NCBI GenBank assembly: GCA_032871835.1
Contig: CM065298.1
Location: 11,351,096 to 11,415,095 of the forward strand
Reading direction: 5' to 3'
DNA from: Dipteronia dyeriana
Lineage: Eukaryota; Streptophyta; Magnoliopsida; Sapindales; Sapindaceae
Length of the DNA: 64,000 bases
Shown here: positions 11,820-23,349 of the stretch, piece by piece
Numbering within the stretch: the first letter of the stretch is position 1
Layout: the number at the start of each line of letters is the position of its first letter
Notes under the pieces: model-generated
Database searches by the model: none
What the model was told of the DNA's origin: nothing
The model's input: the letters and a program-made list of their open reading frames with translations, nothing else
Program-made: the position numbers and the translations under genes

Positions 11820-12242
11820 AGGATTTTTAGTGATTTGGTGAAAGGTTTGGGTGGAAGGTGAAGGATTTGAGTGAAAGGTGATGTTTTGGGGGTTTTGAAT
11901 TGTAAAGGGAGGAGTTGAAGCTTAGGGTCGTGCAAGAGGTCCCCAGAATAGCTCAAGAAGGGGTATTTATATGTTTAGGAATGAGGCACGAAACCCTAGA
12001 AGTTCTGTTGAGTTGGACTGTTGCGCTGGTCGAGTGGCACCTCACCAGTGCTAGCCTTGACCTTTTACGACTTCACCTCTTCCGTTTTGACCCCAACAGT
12101 TCTCAATGTCGCACTATTACCCCGGGATTGCTAAAGGAACCTGCACAAGCTTATTACACCATTAAATACTCGATTTTTATTCAGGAACGAGTGCAATTGA
12201 CAGGTTATGGAGGCTACACCGAGTGTGGAAATGGGAGTCATC
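11820..12242 (-). mobile_element. Inverted Athila/Tat-like LTR fragment
   Basis: Reverse-complemented, this matches about the first 600 bp of the LTR at 1944. It has TGATGACTCCCATTTCCACACTC in place of the start TGATAACTCC..., then the TTTGGGGTCAAAACGGAAGA region, one unit of the GGTGAGGTGCCACTCGACC core, a GGGTATTTATA-type TATA region and the CTTTCACTCAAATCC run. It stops abruptly at about 11820, so the rest of the LTR is lost. Its outer terminus was the insertion point of the copia element that follows: the TTATC just beyond that element at 19691 fits the missing LTR end. Confidence 0.75.
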
Positions 12243-13288
12243 TGTTGTTTGTAATACGCAAAAACAATCTGGTTCGAATCTGCAGAACATAACAAACATA
12301 AACAAAACGTTAGGGAATTGAGACCCGTGTTTCACACGATGTCCTTAAGACAATTTCACCGTATATAACACCGTATGTGTATAACGATTGTCTCCCAGGA
12401 TACAACGATTCAACAGTGGAAGTGCGTAGCACAACCACTCTCAGCGAACTCAAATTAGGTTCGAACTTACCATGTACTGAAGAAGAAAACCGAGAAAGAG
12501 AGAAGAAAACAAAAAAACTTCTGATTTCGAGAGTGCAAGAATGATTTCAATTCTAGAAGTGTAGACTAGGGTTTTTTTTTATGTAACCGAAGTCAAAGAG
12601 ATCAATTTGGAAATTGCTTAATTACTACGTTTTAAATGATAAAGGAATTTAATTAAAGAATAATCTTCTAAAAGATTTATTCATGATTGATCATTGATTT
12701 TGATCACTTAGTGATCAAGTAAGTATCAGAATCCAAAATTGATCATTGATTCAGATTACTTAGTGATCAAGTAAGTATCAAAATCCAAAACGGAAATCAA
12801 CTATTTCCTTAATTCAATTAATTTCCTTAATCAAAAATGGAAATTTTCATTTTTTCTTATCATTTATTTAAAACGTTTGACTTAGGGAAAATAATTAATT
12901 CCTTCCTTATCAACAAACTGATTTAGAAAAAATTAAATTCAATATAGTAGCAAAAATTCGGTTGCACTCTCACAGTCCAACCAGAGCAGTATTCGTGTAC
13001 GCAGGACGTGCCCTTACACATGTTGATAAGCTACTATCACAAAACTACTTATATACCACACATAAGTATTTTACCCAACCAATGTGGGATGCATATTTTT
13101 CCTACACAATGGGCTCACTTTGAGACTCAATTTCTCATTCACCCATTAATCGATTTGTGAGTTTGAGTATACCACTTCGAAGCTCTCACGAAAGAGAATT
13201 CGAATATACATTGATCTTTCATTTTCATGAAACCGATCATACTCAAATAACCCTCTCAAACCGGTAGTTTGTCACAAATTTTCCAACA
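12243..13288 (-). repeat. 3' LTR of the copia element
   Basis: It is 1046 bp, TGTTG...CAACA. It is longer than its partner by one extra copy of an about 53-bp unit (TTGATCATTGATT ... AAGTATCA(A/G)AATCC), present twice at 12688-12790 and once at the other LTR. The remainder is about 96-97% identical by eye. Confidence 0.9.
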
Positions 13289-13561
13289 ATCCCCCACATC
13301 AATGAAATTGACCTAGGAGACACGAGAAAAGACTTTTTCGTAAGTTCAAACGGTCGATACCTGCATAGGATAGGTAGGTGTTACCCTTTGAACCTTCCCT
13401 TGTAAAGGTATGCTTACTTTACTGGTTGATCAGTAGATGTGATATCCTTGAACTGTTCTGTCGTTTTGTGTAAACGATCACATACCTTACACAGGTATCT
13501 TCCAGACCCGATTTGGTTCTCATTTTTTATGTTTATTTTGGCCATGAACATGCGCCTGGTT

Positions 13562-14265
13562 CTGTGAGAGTCTCTTGAGAATATGGCCCTTCACTATTCT
13601 CTTTTAGAAGCGGCCCCACTTCTCTCTCACATAGATGATTTCTTAATTAAGAGTAACCCGTATTACTCTACTCGGATTTCCATAGCTAGGAATTTCGACG
13701 CATAAGAATATTTAAAAACATAGTTTAAACTTTTCCTATGGGCATCACTGTTTCATCATAGGAATGAACTTGAGGGTAACCCTCACAGTGATCCAACCGA
13801 GTCTTACAACTTGGTTATCCCATTGAACCTAGATCTTGGGATCTCCAGTCAACTAGGTTGGGTGTCCATTGTATCGACTTTTTATCTAATGGGCTTTAGT
13901 CTCATTCCTCTCGCTGTGAGAGTCTCTTGAGAATATGGCCCTTCACTATTCTCTTTTAGAAGCGGCCCCACTTCTCTCTCACATAGATGATTTCTTAATT
14001 AAGAGTAACCCGTATTACTCTACTCGGATTTCCATAGCTAGGAATTTCGACGCATAAGAATATTTAAAAACATAGTTTAAACTTTTCCTATGGGCATCAC
14101 TGTTTCATCATAGGAATGAACTTGAGGGTAACCCTCACAGTGATCCAACCGAGTCTTACAACTTGGTTATCCCATTGAACCTAGATCTTGGGATCTCCAG
14201 TCAACTAGGTTGGGTGTCCATTGTATCGACTTTTTATCTAATGGGCTTTAGTCTCATTCCTCTCG
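13562..14265. repeat. Perfect 352-bp tandem duplication in the copia 3' region
   Basis: Copies 13562-13913 and 13914-14265 both run from CTGTGAGAGTCTCTTGAG to CTCATTCCTCTCG and I find no difference between them. The surrounding LTRs differ by a few percent, so the duplication is younger than the insertion, or is an assembly artefact. It lies between the RNase H region and the 3' LTR, outside coding sequence. Confidence 0.95.
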
Positions 14266-14499
14266 ATGATGTCTCAACTAACTCTCTATTTAACCCTTTG
14301 GTTAGCGGATCCGTAAATGTTATCTTTTGACTTTACATAGTCAATCGAGATAACTTTAGTTGAGAGAAGTTGTCTAATGGTGTTATGTCTTCAACGTATG
14401 TGTCTAGACTTCCCATTATACATGTTGCTTTGTGCTCTTCCTATTGCATATTGACTATCACAGTGGATGCAAATCGCTGGCACAGGCTTTGGCCATTTA

Positions 14500-14980
14500 G
14501 GCATATCCTCTAAGAATTGGTGTAGTCATTCAGCCTCTTCACCACATTTATCTAGAGTGATAAACTCAGATTCCATTGTGGATCTGTCTATACATTTCTG
14601 TTTGGAGGATTTCCAAGATACAGCCGCACCTCCTAGTGTGAATACATACTCACTAGTGGATTTTGAATCTTTCATATCAAATATCCAGTTCGCATCAGTG
14701 CATCCTTCTAGGACTGCAGGATATCTGGCATAATGCAGCACATAATTACAAATGAATTACGAGTACTTCAGTACTCTTACTATTCCTTTCCAGTGATCAG
14801 TTACTGGATTACTCGTATATCTACTTAATTTGTTGACTGCATTAGCTATGTCTGTTCTTGTACAACTTGCTAAGTACATCAGACTTCCTATCACTCGAGA
14901 ATATTCTAGTTGAGAGACGCTCTCATATTTATTTTTGGATATGTGTAGATTTGTATCTACTATGTTCTGGATATCCCAGA
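14500..14980 (-). pseudogene. Copia RNase H fragment
   Basis: The frame 14526-14741 reads [40 protein letters not shown] and [15 protein letters not shown]. These are the signature blocks of Ty1/copia RNase H, including the D of the (S/T)DAD-type motif changed to TDAN and the E of ESE. The upstream part (14741-14980) is in other frames, so the domain is frame-broken. It normally degrades the RNA strand during reverse transcription. Confidence 0.85.
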
Positions 14981-14981
14981 A

Positions 14982-15788
14982 TCATTTTTTGTTGAATTTT
15001 TCAAGAATCATGTCAACATATTGTGACTGACTTAGAATGAGTCTGTTTGATATCCTTGAGATTTTCATTCCCAACATTACATCAGTTGATCCCATATCTT
15101 TCTTCTCAAATATTGATTTCAACATCTCCTTGGTAGATTTGATCATTTTATCATCACTACCAACAATTAGCATGTCATCAACGTATATACACAAAATGAC
15201 ATATTCATTTTCAGTGTCTTTGACATAAACACATTTGTCACATTCGTTGATTTTAAAATCATTTGACATCATAACATTGTCAAATTTCTCATGCCATTGC
15301 TTTGGTGCTTGCTTTAGACCATATAAAGATTTCACCAACTTACAGACTTTCTCTCCTTACCCTGGAGCGAAAAAACCCTCAGGTTATTCCATATAGATCT
15401 CTTCATCTAGTTCTCCATATAAGAAAGCTATTTTCACATCCATTTGATGTACTTCAAGATTTCTCAATGTTGCGATTGCAAGTATCATCCTAATGGAGGT
15501 TATTCTCGTTACAGGAGAATATGTATCAAAGTAATCTAGGCCTTCTCGTTGATTGTAACATTTAATTACAAGTCTGGCCTTATACTTATCAATTGATCCA
15601 TCCGTTTTCATTTTCCTCTTGGAAATCCATTTGGACCCTAGCGATTTACATCCCGGAGGAATGTCCACTAATTTCCAAGCATGGTTGTGGAGTATGGAAT
15701 CAATTTCGCTCTTGATAGCCTCTTTCCATAAGAGTCCTTGTGAAGAACTTACTGCTTCTTCAAAGGTTCGATGTTCACCTTCTAGCAA
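14982..15788 (-). pseudogene. Copia reverse transcriptase (two frames)
   Basis: The first part (15384-15788) carries the RT N-terminus: W.EAIKSEIDSILHNHAWKL, KWISKRKMKTDGSIDKYKAR, GLDYFDTYSPVTR and HQMDVKIAFLYGELDEEIYM. The second (14982-15338) carries SLYGLKQAPKQWHEKFD and the catalytic CIYVDDMLIVGSD with the YVDD motif intact. A frameshift separates them at about 15340-15384, in the GF...GKE.KVCKL linker. The active-site residues survive but the protein cannot be made as one chain. Confidence 0.93.
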
Positions 15789-15803
15789 AAAGGGTCAGAA
15801 AAT

Positions 15804-16430
15804 CTAGACCAAAAGGTTTTTCTGTCCCAGCTCTTTTGCTACGTCTAGGTTCATTCTCAACTTTTGTTCTTGGTCCTTACAACTTTCAACATGTGTTCGT
15901 TTTGACCAAATTGCTTCATCATTGGATTTACATTGAAATACATCTTCAAAGAATGATGCATTTTTAGATTCCATTATCGTGTTTTTGTGTATATCTGGGA
16001 TGTCAAATTTATACACCAAAAATCGATAAGCATTACTGATATGTGCATATCCAATGAAAATGCAATCAACGGTTTTCGGACCTATTTTCACCCTCTTAGG
16101 TGTAGGTACGACCGCTTTGGCAAGACATCCCCCACATTCGTAAGAATATTTAGGAAGACTTTCTTCCTTTCCACAACTCATATGGGGTCTTGTCTATTTT
16201 ATTACGGGGTACCTTATTTAAAAGGTAATATAGCTTCACCCCACATGTTCTGAGACAATCCAGAACTTATCAGCATTGCATTTATCATTTCTTTCAAGGA
16301 ATGATCTTTTTGATCAGAAACTTCGTTTTGCTGATACGGTACAGTGGTTTAATGTATGATTCCATATTATGCACATAATTCACCACATGGTGCTTCATAC
16401 TCACCACCTCGGTCGCTTCTTAGTGACAGC
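15804..16430 (-). pseudogene. Copia integrase, C-terminal half
   Basis: From 16430 downwards the minus strand reads RSDRGGEYEAPCGELCA, then SLKEMINAMLISSGLSQNMW, then the post-core KVKIGPKTVDCIFIGYA and DIPDIHKNTIMESKNASFFE blocks (16181-15804). This is the end of the DDE core and the copia-specific C-terminal region. The N-terminal zinc-binding HHCC region and most of the catalytic core are absent: the frame joins gag sequence directly to this part at about 16435. Several stops break it. Confidence 0.85.
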
Positions 16431-16435
16431 AGCCA

Positions 16436-17590
16436 CCAGAAGGTTTCACTTTGGGTCATCCATTTGGCATGAATCTTATACAGACTCACTTGAAGCTCTT
16501 GGACTTGACTCATAACTGTCATGAAGTCCTTCATCTTGTACTCAAGAAACCGGCCTACAACAAACCTTTTGGATCCAATATCTCCAGTCTTGTATTTCCG
16601 GTCTAACGACTCCAACAGTTCTTTGGTTGGTTTTCTTTTAAAGAATATACGCTATACAACGAATTTGATAGCCCGTTCAGTATGTAGTTTCGGTATAAAA
16701 ATCCGAATGGTTCCATGCATCAATAGCATTCCATACCTGAACATCACGCCCTTCACCACTATTGGGTTTAAGAGCTTTTTCAGTCAGGAACCCAGCTAGG
16801 TTCAATGTGGTCAAACAAAACAATATCTTTAGCTGCCATCACTAAAAGTTCGTGTGACTCACACACTGGCTCATCACCGGTTCTACCATGTTTCTCACGA
16901 ATGAGTTGATGACCGAAGTCAATGTTACCACACTTGGCAACACAATAGACACTTCGCTCACAAGTAAAGAATTAACACCCGAAGTGTCTAATCTTACAGT
17001 TGGATTATCATTTGAAGTCTCTAGTGGAAAGCTCGAGTTCATGTTTGATTTATCCACCATAGTATCATGAGGAGATCAACTGAATTAATATGAAAATTAA
17101 TTCTCATTAAAATTGGCAACATTAAAGTCAAATCAGTTTGTTTTGAGTTCAAAATTTAATATTTCAATTAATCCGGAATAAATAATTGGAATAAATAATT
17201 GAAATAAATCATCATGAAATTGATAATTACAATTTTGAAGTTCAAATAATTGATTTTGACAATAACCATCATTTTAAACTTACATATCCAACTCGTTACC
17301 ATTGTTGGTCTTAGGAGCCTCATCAATTAAGAATCTCGCAAGATTCAATGTGGTCAGTCAGAGCAACATCTTTTGTTGCCATCTTTCGAAATTCATACCA
17401 CTGAATTTCTCTTGTTTCTCCATATGATTCATCATAACCGAAACTGGGGACACAAATGAATTCACCGTTTTGGTATTCATTTGACCCACAAAAGGGTTAA
17501 CCATCGGGTCGGTCAACTAGCCCACAATTGGGTTGACCACCGGATTCTGTTGAGCCAAGCTCAAGTTCATAATCGATTTGGTAGTTATCT
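16436..17590 (-). pseudogene. Copia gag with duplicated start
   Basis: Two related gag beginnings lie in series. The upstream one (17590-17285) reads MEKQEKFSGMNFERWQQKML and LTTLNLARFLIDEAPK. The second (17060-16640) contains LTTLNLAGFLTEKALKPNSG and WNHSDFYTETTY. The mid-part ESLDRKYKTGDIGSKRFVVG and MSQVQELQVSLYKIHAKWMT follows at 16615-16440. Gag forms the virus-like particle. The duplication of the first about 70 codons, the stops, and the abrupt join to integrase show a rearranged, non-functional copy. Confidence 0.75.
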
Positions 17591-17594
17591 TACA

Positions 17595-18063
17595 TAGAAA
17601 ACCAAACTTTTTTTTAACCACATATATATAATGATATAAACCATTGATCTATCACATCCGGTATATATATATAACAATCTCAGATACTGATATAATACAA
17701 TCAGTTTGTTAATATATATCAACACCCGTGTACAACAATATATCAATAACTGATATATCAAATATAGTGTTTCAAACACTATTCTAGCACTTTAAATATA
17801 ATATGTATATTTATAAAGCAGTGCTGCTACATGGTAAGATTATATAATAATATAACCAATTTATTCCAATTGATATCTAACACTGATATCAAACAATAAT
17901 ACTGTCTTTTGATTGACCAATTTTTTTTATTATTTAGTTCCACACATATCAATACAATATACTAATATTTCAATCGATCTAATTGTATTTTAATAAATAT
18001 CACATACATATTAATCAATAAAATGTTTTGAAAACCAGTGTCAGTACTTGAGATTAAGTGAAC

Positions 18064-18138
<75 letters not shown>

Positions 18139-18696
18139 TCGTATATATATAAACTGGTTTGTATCTGATTATATAAAGATATAATCCTTTTAACGATTGT
18201 TTCAGATATAGACTACAATTCTATATCTCTAAAATATCATGTATTTACACAACTCGTGTGTACAACCGATATACCATTAGAATTACACAAATATCATATA
18301 TATTATATGACAGTATCGATATCGTTCAGTTGATATCAAATCGGTGAATCAATAGTTGATTCTAGATTTCACAATTAAAATCACAATCAGTATCTGATAT
18401 TACAGACCCGATTATCCAGTTGAAATCTCAATTAATTTCCAAATCAGTGTCTGTTAATAGATCCGATTTTCCAAAAATTAAATCAGATTATTATGTGAAA
18501 TCAGTGTCTAGAATTAGACCCGATTTCCACCGTTTTTTTTCTTTTGATGTTAGTGCCTGGAAGTAGACCCAATTTCCACAAATCCTTTTAGTTCCAAGTT
18601 TGTCACGATCTAAACCATAAACCAAAACCAGAAAGTTCTTTTTGTAGAAAATGTTTTTAGAAAAAGATGGATTAAAGAACGAAAATGTCTTAAGAT
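17595..18696 (-). other. Untranslated leader of the copia element
   Basis: This AT-rich stretch lies between the gag start and the 5' LTR. It contains many ATATC / GATAT words, repeated (A/G)AATTAGACCCGATTTCCA-like segments at about 18400-18580, and an (AT)n tract at 18067-18137. No coding frame of interest was found. Confidence 0.55.
18067..18137. repeat. (AT)n microsatellite
   Basis: About 35 uninterrupted AT dinucleotides inside the copia leader, the longest AT run in the window. Confidence 0.95.
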
Positions 18697-19690
18697 TGTT
18701 GTTTGTAATACGCAAAAATAATCTGGTTCGAATATGTAGAACATAACAAACAGAAACAAAACGTTAGGGAATCGATGCCCGTGTTTCACACGGTGTCCTT
18801 AAGACAATTTTCCCGTATATAACACCGTATGTGTATAGCGATTGTATCTCAGGATACAACGATTCAACAGTGGAAGTGCATAGCACAACCACTCTCAGCG
18901 AACTCAAATTAGGTTCGAACTTACCATGCACTGAAGAAGAAAACCGAGAAAAAGAGAAGAAAACAAAACTTCTGATTTCGTGAGTGCAAGAATGATTTTA
19001 ATTCTAGAAGTGTAGACTAGAGTTTTTTTTTTTATGTAACCGAAGTCAAAGAGATCAATTTGGAAATTGCTTAATTACTACGTTTTAAATGATAAAGGAA
19101 ATTTAATTAAAGAATAATCTTCTAAAAGATTTATTCCTGATTGATCATTGATTTTGATCACTTAGTGATCAAGTAAGTATCAGAATCCAAAAAGAAAATC
19201 AACTATTTCCTTAATTCAATTAATTTCCTTAATCAAAAATGGAAATTTCCATTTTTCCTTATCATTTATTTAAAACGTTTGACTTAGGGAAAATAATTAA
19301 TTCCTTCCTTATCAACAAACTGATTTAGGAAAAATTAAATTTAACATAGTAGCAAAAATTCGGTTGTACTTTCACAGTCCAACCGGAGCAGCATTCGTGT
19401 ACGCAGGACGTGCCCTTACACATGTTGATAAGCTACTATCACACAACTACTTATATACCACATATAAGTATTTTACCCAACCAATGTGGGATGTATAATT
19501 TCCCTACACAATGGGCTCATTTTGAGACTCAATTTCTCATTCACCCATTAATCGATTTGTGAGTTTGAGTATACCACTTCGAAGCTCTCACGAAGGAGAA
19601 TTCGAATATACATTGATCTTTCATTTCCATAAAACCGATCATACTAAAATAACCCTCTCAAACCAGTAGTTTGTCACAAATTTTCCAACA
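18697..19690 (-). repeat. 5' LTR of the copia element
   Basis: It is 994 bp with the same ends as 12243-13288. The 5-mer after it, TTATC, resembles the TCATC before the left LTR. Confidence 0.9.
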
Positions 19691-20126
19691 TTATCAGTGC
19701 TGATGAATAATTCAATTGAAACAAAATCATGGAGAAATTATGTTTGAGAAATAAAAACAGAGATTAGAGAGGAGAAAAGTACACCTCAATATAGAGCGGA
19801 GATAAATCAATTGAAGGATCACATTAGACAGAAATTAAGTGAAGTTTGAATTCTCATAGTTGAAGTGCAATGGATATTAAGGAGGCATGAGAGGATAAAA
19901 AAAATTATTATTTTTTCTTTGATTTCATAAACGTTCCTATTTTTCATCTCTAAAATAAATAAAAATTCAATATATCAGAAACCATAAAAATAAAATCAAA
20001 TTTAGAGATATTATACCTTGAGCAAATCAACATAAACTTGAGAATTTTAATGAAATTCGAAAATATGAAACAAAAAATTTAATGATTCATGATATGGTTT
20101 AGGAAATCTGAAATAAATGAAAAAAG
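19691..20126. other. Spacer; no gene seen
   Basis: Continuation of the sequence interrupted by the copia element. A 36-bp stretch ending AAACGTTCCTATTTTTCATC (about 19919-19955) matches 11677-11712 on the other side of the element, showing an older local duplication. Otherwise plain AT-rich DNA. Confidence 0.4.
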
Positions 20127-20646
20127 TATGGATGACAAAATAACCCGAGGGGACGGGGCCCACGGGGACCTGTACCTATGGGGTGAGAATGGGGCGGGGA
20201 TGAGGATGGATAGTAAAACCCACAATGGGTATGGGGCGAAGATGAGTTTTATAATCCTCGCCCCGTTTAAAATATAATACTTATTTGCTTATTATTTAGT
20301 TCAATGTTTATGTTTTAAAATGACTGAATTTATTTTTTTAGTTTTGAGATTTTTGTTTACGCAATGATTTTTAATTTGTTTTTTAGAATTAATTTATATA
20401 TTATATCATATTCATTAGTTTATATATTAATCATTTTAATAAATATTATTTTTTTACAAGAATTTAATAAATAATTTTTTAAAATTGGTTAAATGGGTTA
20501 AATTGGGTGGGGATGGGGAAAGAGTACCTCGCCTCGCTCCATCTATCATGAGGTTTTATGAAGGGATGGGTTTTCAAAAAATAAATGGGACGGGGTGCGG
20601 GAAGAGCCACCCGTCCCCGACCCGCCCCGCCCCATTGCCATCCCTA
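20127..20646. mobile_element. Non-autonomous hAT MITE (520 bp)
   Basis: The right end reads back as TAGGGATGGCAATGGGGCGG and the left end is TATGGATGACAAAATAACCC, imperfect inverted repeats of the common plant hAT type. G/C-rich blocks lie inside both ends and the centre is AT-rich. The flanking octamers GAAAAAAG (20119-20126) and AAAAAAAG (20647-20654) match at 7 of 8, consistent with an 8-bp target duplication in an A-rich site. There is no coding capacity. Confidence 0.7.
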
Positions 20647-20719
20647 AAAAAAAGTGAAAAGAAAATTACAAGTATTTACAAAATAAAATCTTTCCTTTTT
20701 TATAAGGTAATTTTTTGAC

Positions 20720-20904
20720 TAATTATATAATTGTCACAAATTATCAAAATTTAACAAATTGTGACAATTTTTTTAAAAAAGTATGAATTGAAAAATAACA
20801 CAATGAAAAAATAATAAAATTTGTCACAAAATAATACCTACAGTGATGTATTAAAAAAAATGTCATAAGGAAATGTATCACTATAGGTAACTTTTCTTAT
20901 AGTG
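20720..20904. mobile_element. CACTA-like element terminus
   Basis: The last 26 bp (20879-20904) begin CACTATAGGTAA and end CTTTTCTTATAGTG, so they finish in the inverted CACTATAAGAAAAG typical of En/Spm-type ends. Upstream there are several TTGTCACAAA / GTGACAATT words, resembling subterminal repeats. The partner end is not secure: the best candidate is AAGAAAAATGATATATAGTG at 10523, which lacks the CACTA pentamer. If that is right, an about 10.4-kb element would enclose the LTR fragment, the copia and the MITE. Confidence 0.45.
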
Positions 20905-21059
20905 TCTCTTACATATATCTCACTTCTCTCTTACTTTACTTATTTGGTCTTTAATACGTTATCGACACGATTACAAGTAAGTAAAAAGTAAGTAAAAGAT
21001 GATTTCCCTCTTATATGTTATTTATATCAGGTTCCCCTGATAGAATCTATACATAATTT

Positions 21060-21999
21060 AAGAAGATTGGAGATTATAGGGGAAAAAAGAGAGCTTTCTC
21101 ATCTATGAGAGGGTTGGACTTTCAAGAAGATTGGAGACTCGCCATGATCATCTAACGGAAAAGACATCGATTGACGACCGAGAAAACCCGACTTTCGAAT
21201 CCCAATAGTGGATCGGTTCTTCTTTCTTTCATTTTTGTATTTCTTTTCTTAGTATTTCTCGTCTCTTATTTGATGTGTACTTTCATTCATTAGGAATTTG
21301 ACATAAACCTAACATTACTACCTCTTTTAATAAATATGTTTGTTGATGATTGAGTGGTTATTTAAGTTCTTAATGCTTTTGAGTGATTATTCACCATTTG
21401 AATGAACTTTGGTTGTTGTGTTAGGAACCGATGAGACGCACACAACGTGCACAATTAGATGTCCACTATATGTAGGGTAAGGTAGAGATACGCGAGACTT
21501 TACATGTATAGTCCCTAAATGTGTCTCATTGTTCTGAATGAACTTGTGTATAATTCGGGTAACCATCGAGAGATAGGTTATAGCTGCATATGGGTATAGT
21601 CTTTATTGCTCGAGATAGAATATTAGTGAGGATTAAGTAAGCACGACTTTAAACTTTGATTAACGTGTGTGTATAAATTTGTGACTGTTATGGTGGAGTC
21701 ATCTTCTTTGTATAACCAAATACATCATGCATCTCTCTTATCCATATTTGTAAATACTTTTGTTTATAATTTATATTTTTATAGCAATATTTACATATTC
21801 ATAACAATAATTTCATATAGTGCACACACAACACACACCCTAATCCGTTTTCCAATTCAATTAAATTAGGAATAGTTGACAAATTACACCTCTCTGCGGA
21901 ACGATACCCTTGCTTGTTGTTAAACTAGTCTTTTGACTCGTGCTATTACGAAGTAAAATAAAATATAAATCTTTTGACATATACTAACGACACGTGTCA
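21060..21999 (+). mobile_element. 5'-truncated Athila/Tat-like LTR
   Basis: The segment 21390-21670 aligns with 2930-3260 of the LTR at 1944 (CACACAACGTGC, TGAACTTGTGT, CCATCGAGAGATAGGTTAT, ATTGCTCGAGA). Its final part (CACCTCTCTGCGGAACGATA, CCTTGCTTG, CTAGTCTTTTGACTCGTG, ACGACACGTGTCA) matches the reverse complement of the left ends of the solo LTRs at 43526 and 37773, which fixes its 3' end at 21999. The start is missing. There is no internal retroelement sequence next to it. Confidence 0.65.
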
Positions 22000-22440
22000 T
22001 CACCCCACATATACTTTTATACATAACTTCCTTTGGGTTAAGGTCATCCATGCCATTTATATTGGATGAAGTCTCATGAGACTCGTTGTTGGGAAACAAT
22101 TTCATCTGAACCACCGATAGACACGATTTGTGATGGGAATCAATTTGTTCCTTTTGCTTTATAGTTTCCTAGTTGTCCAAATCTGGAATACCACCCATCA
22201 ATTCAATTATTAGTAATAGACTCAGTTGCATATGCATGGGCAGTGCATCCCCTATGAATCAAACTGGAGCAAACGTAGTCTGGGTCGATTGATTCGTAGT
22301 AGGTTTGCTGTTTTTCTACCGGAGTAGGTATCATGTCGACTATTACCAACTGCACATATCAGAGGATTACCATTAATGTAAATGTGAGATAAAAATTTAA
22401 CATAACAATTAAAGGGTGTCAGTGACATGGGTATATATAT
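22000..22440. other. Short spacer, possible decayed coding sequence
   Basis: The minus strand at about 22225-22345 reads QLVIVDMIPTPVEKQQTYYE followed by SIDPDYVCSSLIHRG, a continuous protein-like stretch I cannot place. Before the retroelement at 22441 inserted, it was contiguous with the DUF1985 remnant at 29240-30080 and could belong to that gene. Nothing else is evident. Confidence 0.3.
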
Positions 22441-23304
22441 TGTCATAGATAAATTTTACCCTATGAACACGTCATCAAACAAAGAGGATAAAATGACAGG
22501 CAGACATCCAGATAGGCATTCAGAAAATATCCTACAAGATAGTACCGAAGAAGAGAAAACCCGAGTAAGCATATATTAAATGAAACCTACTCGGGATAAG
22601 TTAACATCACTCGGGACTGGTTAAACAACGCTTCCACTCGGGCTTAAACGGTGTTACTCAAGACCATCAGGTATTGCTCTTACTCGGGATAAATATGAAC
22701 CGAATAAGAAGCTTAGTGCTTGGTTTACACATATTAAGTCATTAAATACAAGAAAATATCCATTAGAAAGGAATCCCAAAGAAAATAGAATACTGAGCTA
22801 GAAGAGTCCCCAATCAGGAAATAACTTGATTTCTTTACAAAGACTATTCTTATCAAGAAAAAAGTCAAAGTTGGACTGCACTACTAGAATCCCATTCGAC
22901 TTCCATACAAGACTCCGAAACAGGAAAGAAGACAATCAACCTTAAGCAAGTAAATAATTATAATTAAATACAAAGATTCATTACTTATACAAGGCAGATT
23001 AGGATTCTATAAACATATAAATATATCCATAATCTCGTAAAAGAAAGAAGAGATACAAACAAAATAGTAAAAAGTAGTACGAAAAATATTCAAAGAGAAA
23101 GAGAGATCGAGGGTTGTAATTATTCTTTTCATAGTGGATTTTGGGTCGGTTGTTCATACAACCACCCGTGGACGTTTCTCCGATCTTTGGAGTTTTACCA
23201 CGTAAAATTTGTGTCGAATTATTTCCTTTTTCTCCTCTTTGATTTACAGCTAAAATCCAATCCTTGTTGGCTTTTCTGACAAAATCCAGAAATCAACATC
23301 AACA
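22441..23304 (+). repeat. 5' LTR of the gag-only element
   Basis: TGTCATAGAT...ATCAACA. It contains several ACTCGGGA-type words and a GAGGGTTGTAATTATTC downstream region. Its partner is 28133-28993. Confidence 0.95.
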
Positions 23305-23324
23305 ATTGGCGCTAGAAGGAGGGG
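23305..23324 (+). other. Primer-binding-site-like sequence
   Basis: ATTGGCGCTAGAAGGAGGGG begins one base after the 5' LTR, the expected place for pairing with a tRNA 3' end. TGGCGC-type primer sites are usual in the Athila/Tat branch; the exact tRNA was not determined. Confidence 0.7.
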
Positions 23325-23349
23325 GTTGAACCTTCGACCTTGTTAAAAG

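Larger units (their letters stand above)
12243..19690 (-). mobile_element. Ty1/copia retrotransposon, two LTRs, defective
   Basis: Direct LTRs at 12243-13288 and 18697-19690 both begin TGTTGTTTGTAATACGC and end TTTTCCAACA. The internal coding order on the minus strand is gag, integrase, reverse transcriptase, RNase H, the copia order. The sequence next to the left LTR reads back as TGATGTGGGGGAT, a polypurine tract, so the left LTR is the 3' one. The flanking 5-mers are TCATC (left) and TTATC (right), a target duplication with one mismatch. No standard tRNA-iMet primer-binding site is seen next to the right LTR. gag start is duplicated, part of gag through the integrase core is missing, and all frames carry stops or shifts. 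Confidence 0.9.
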
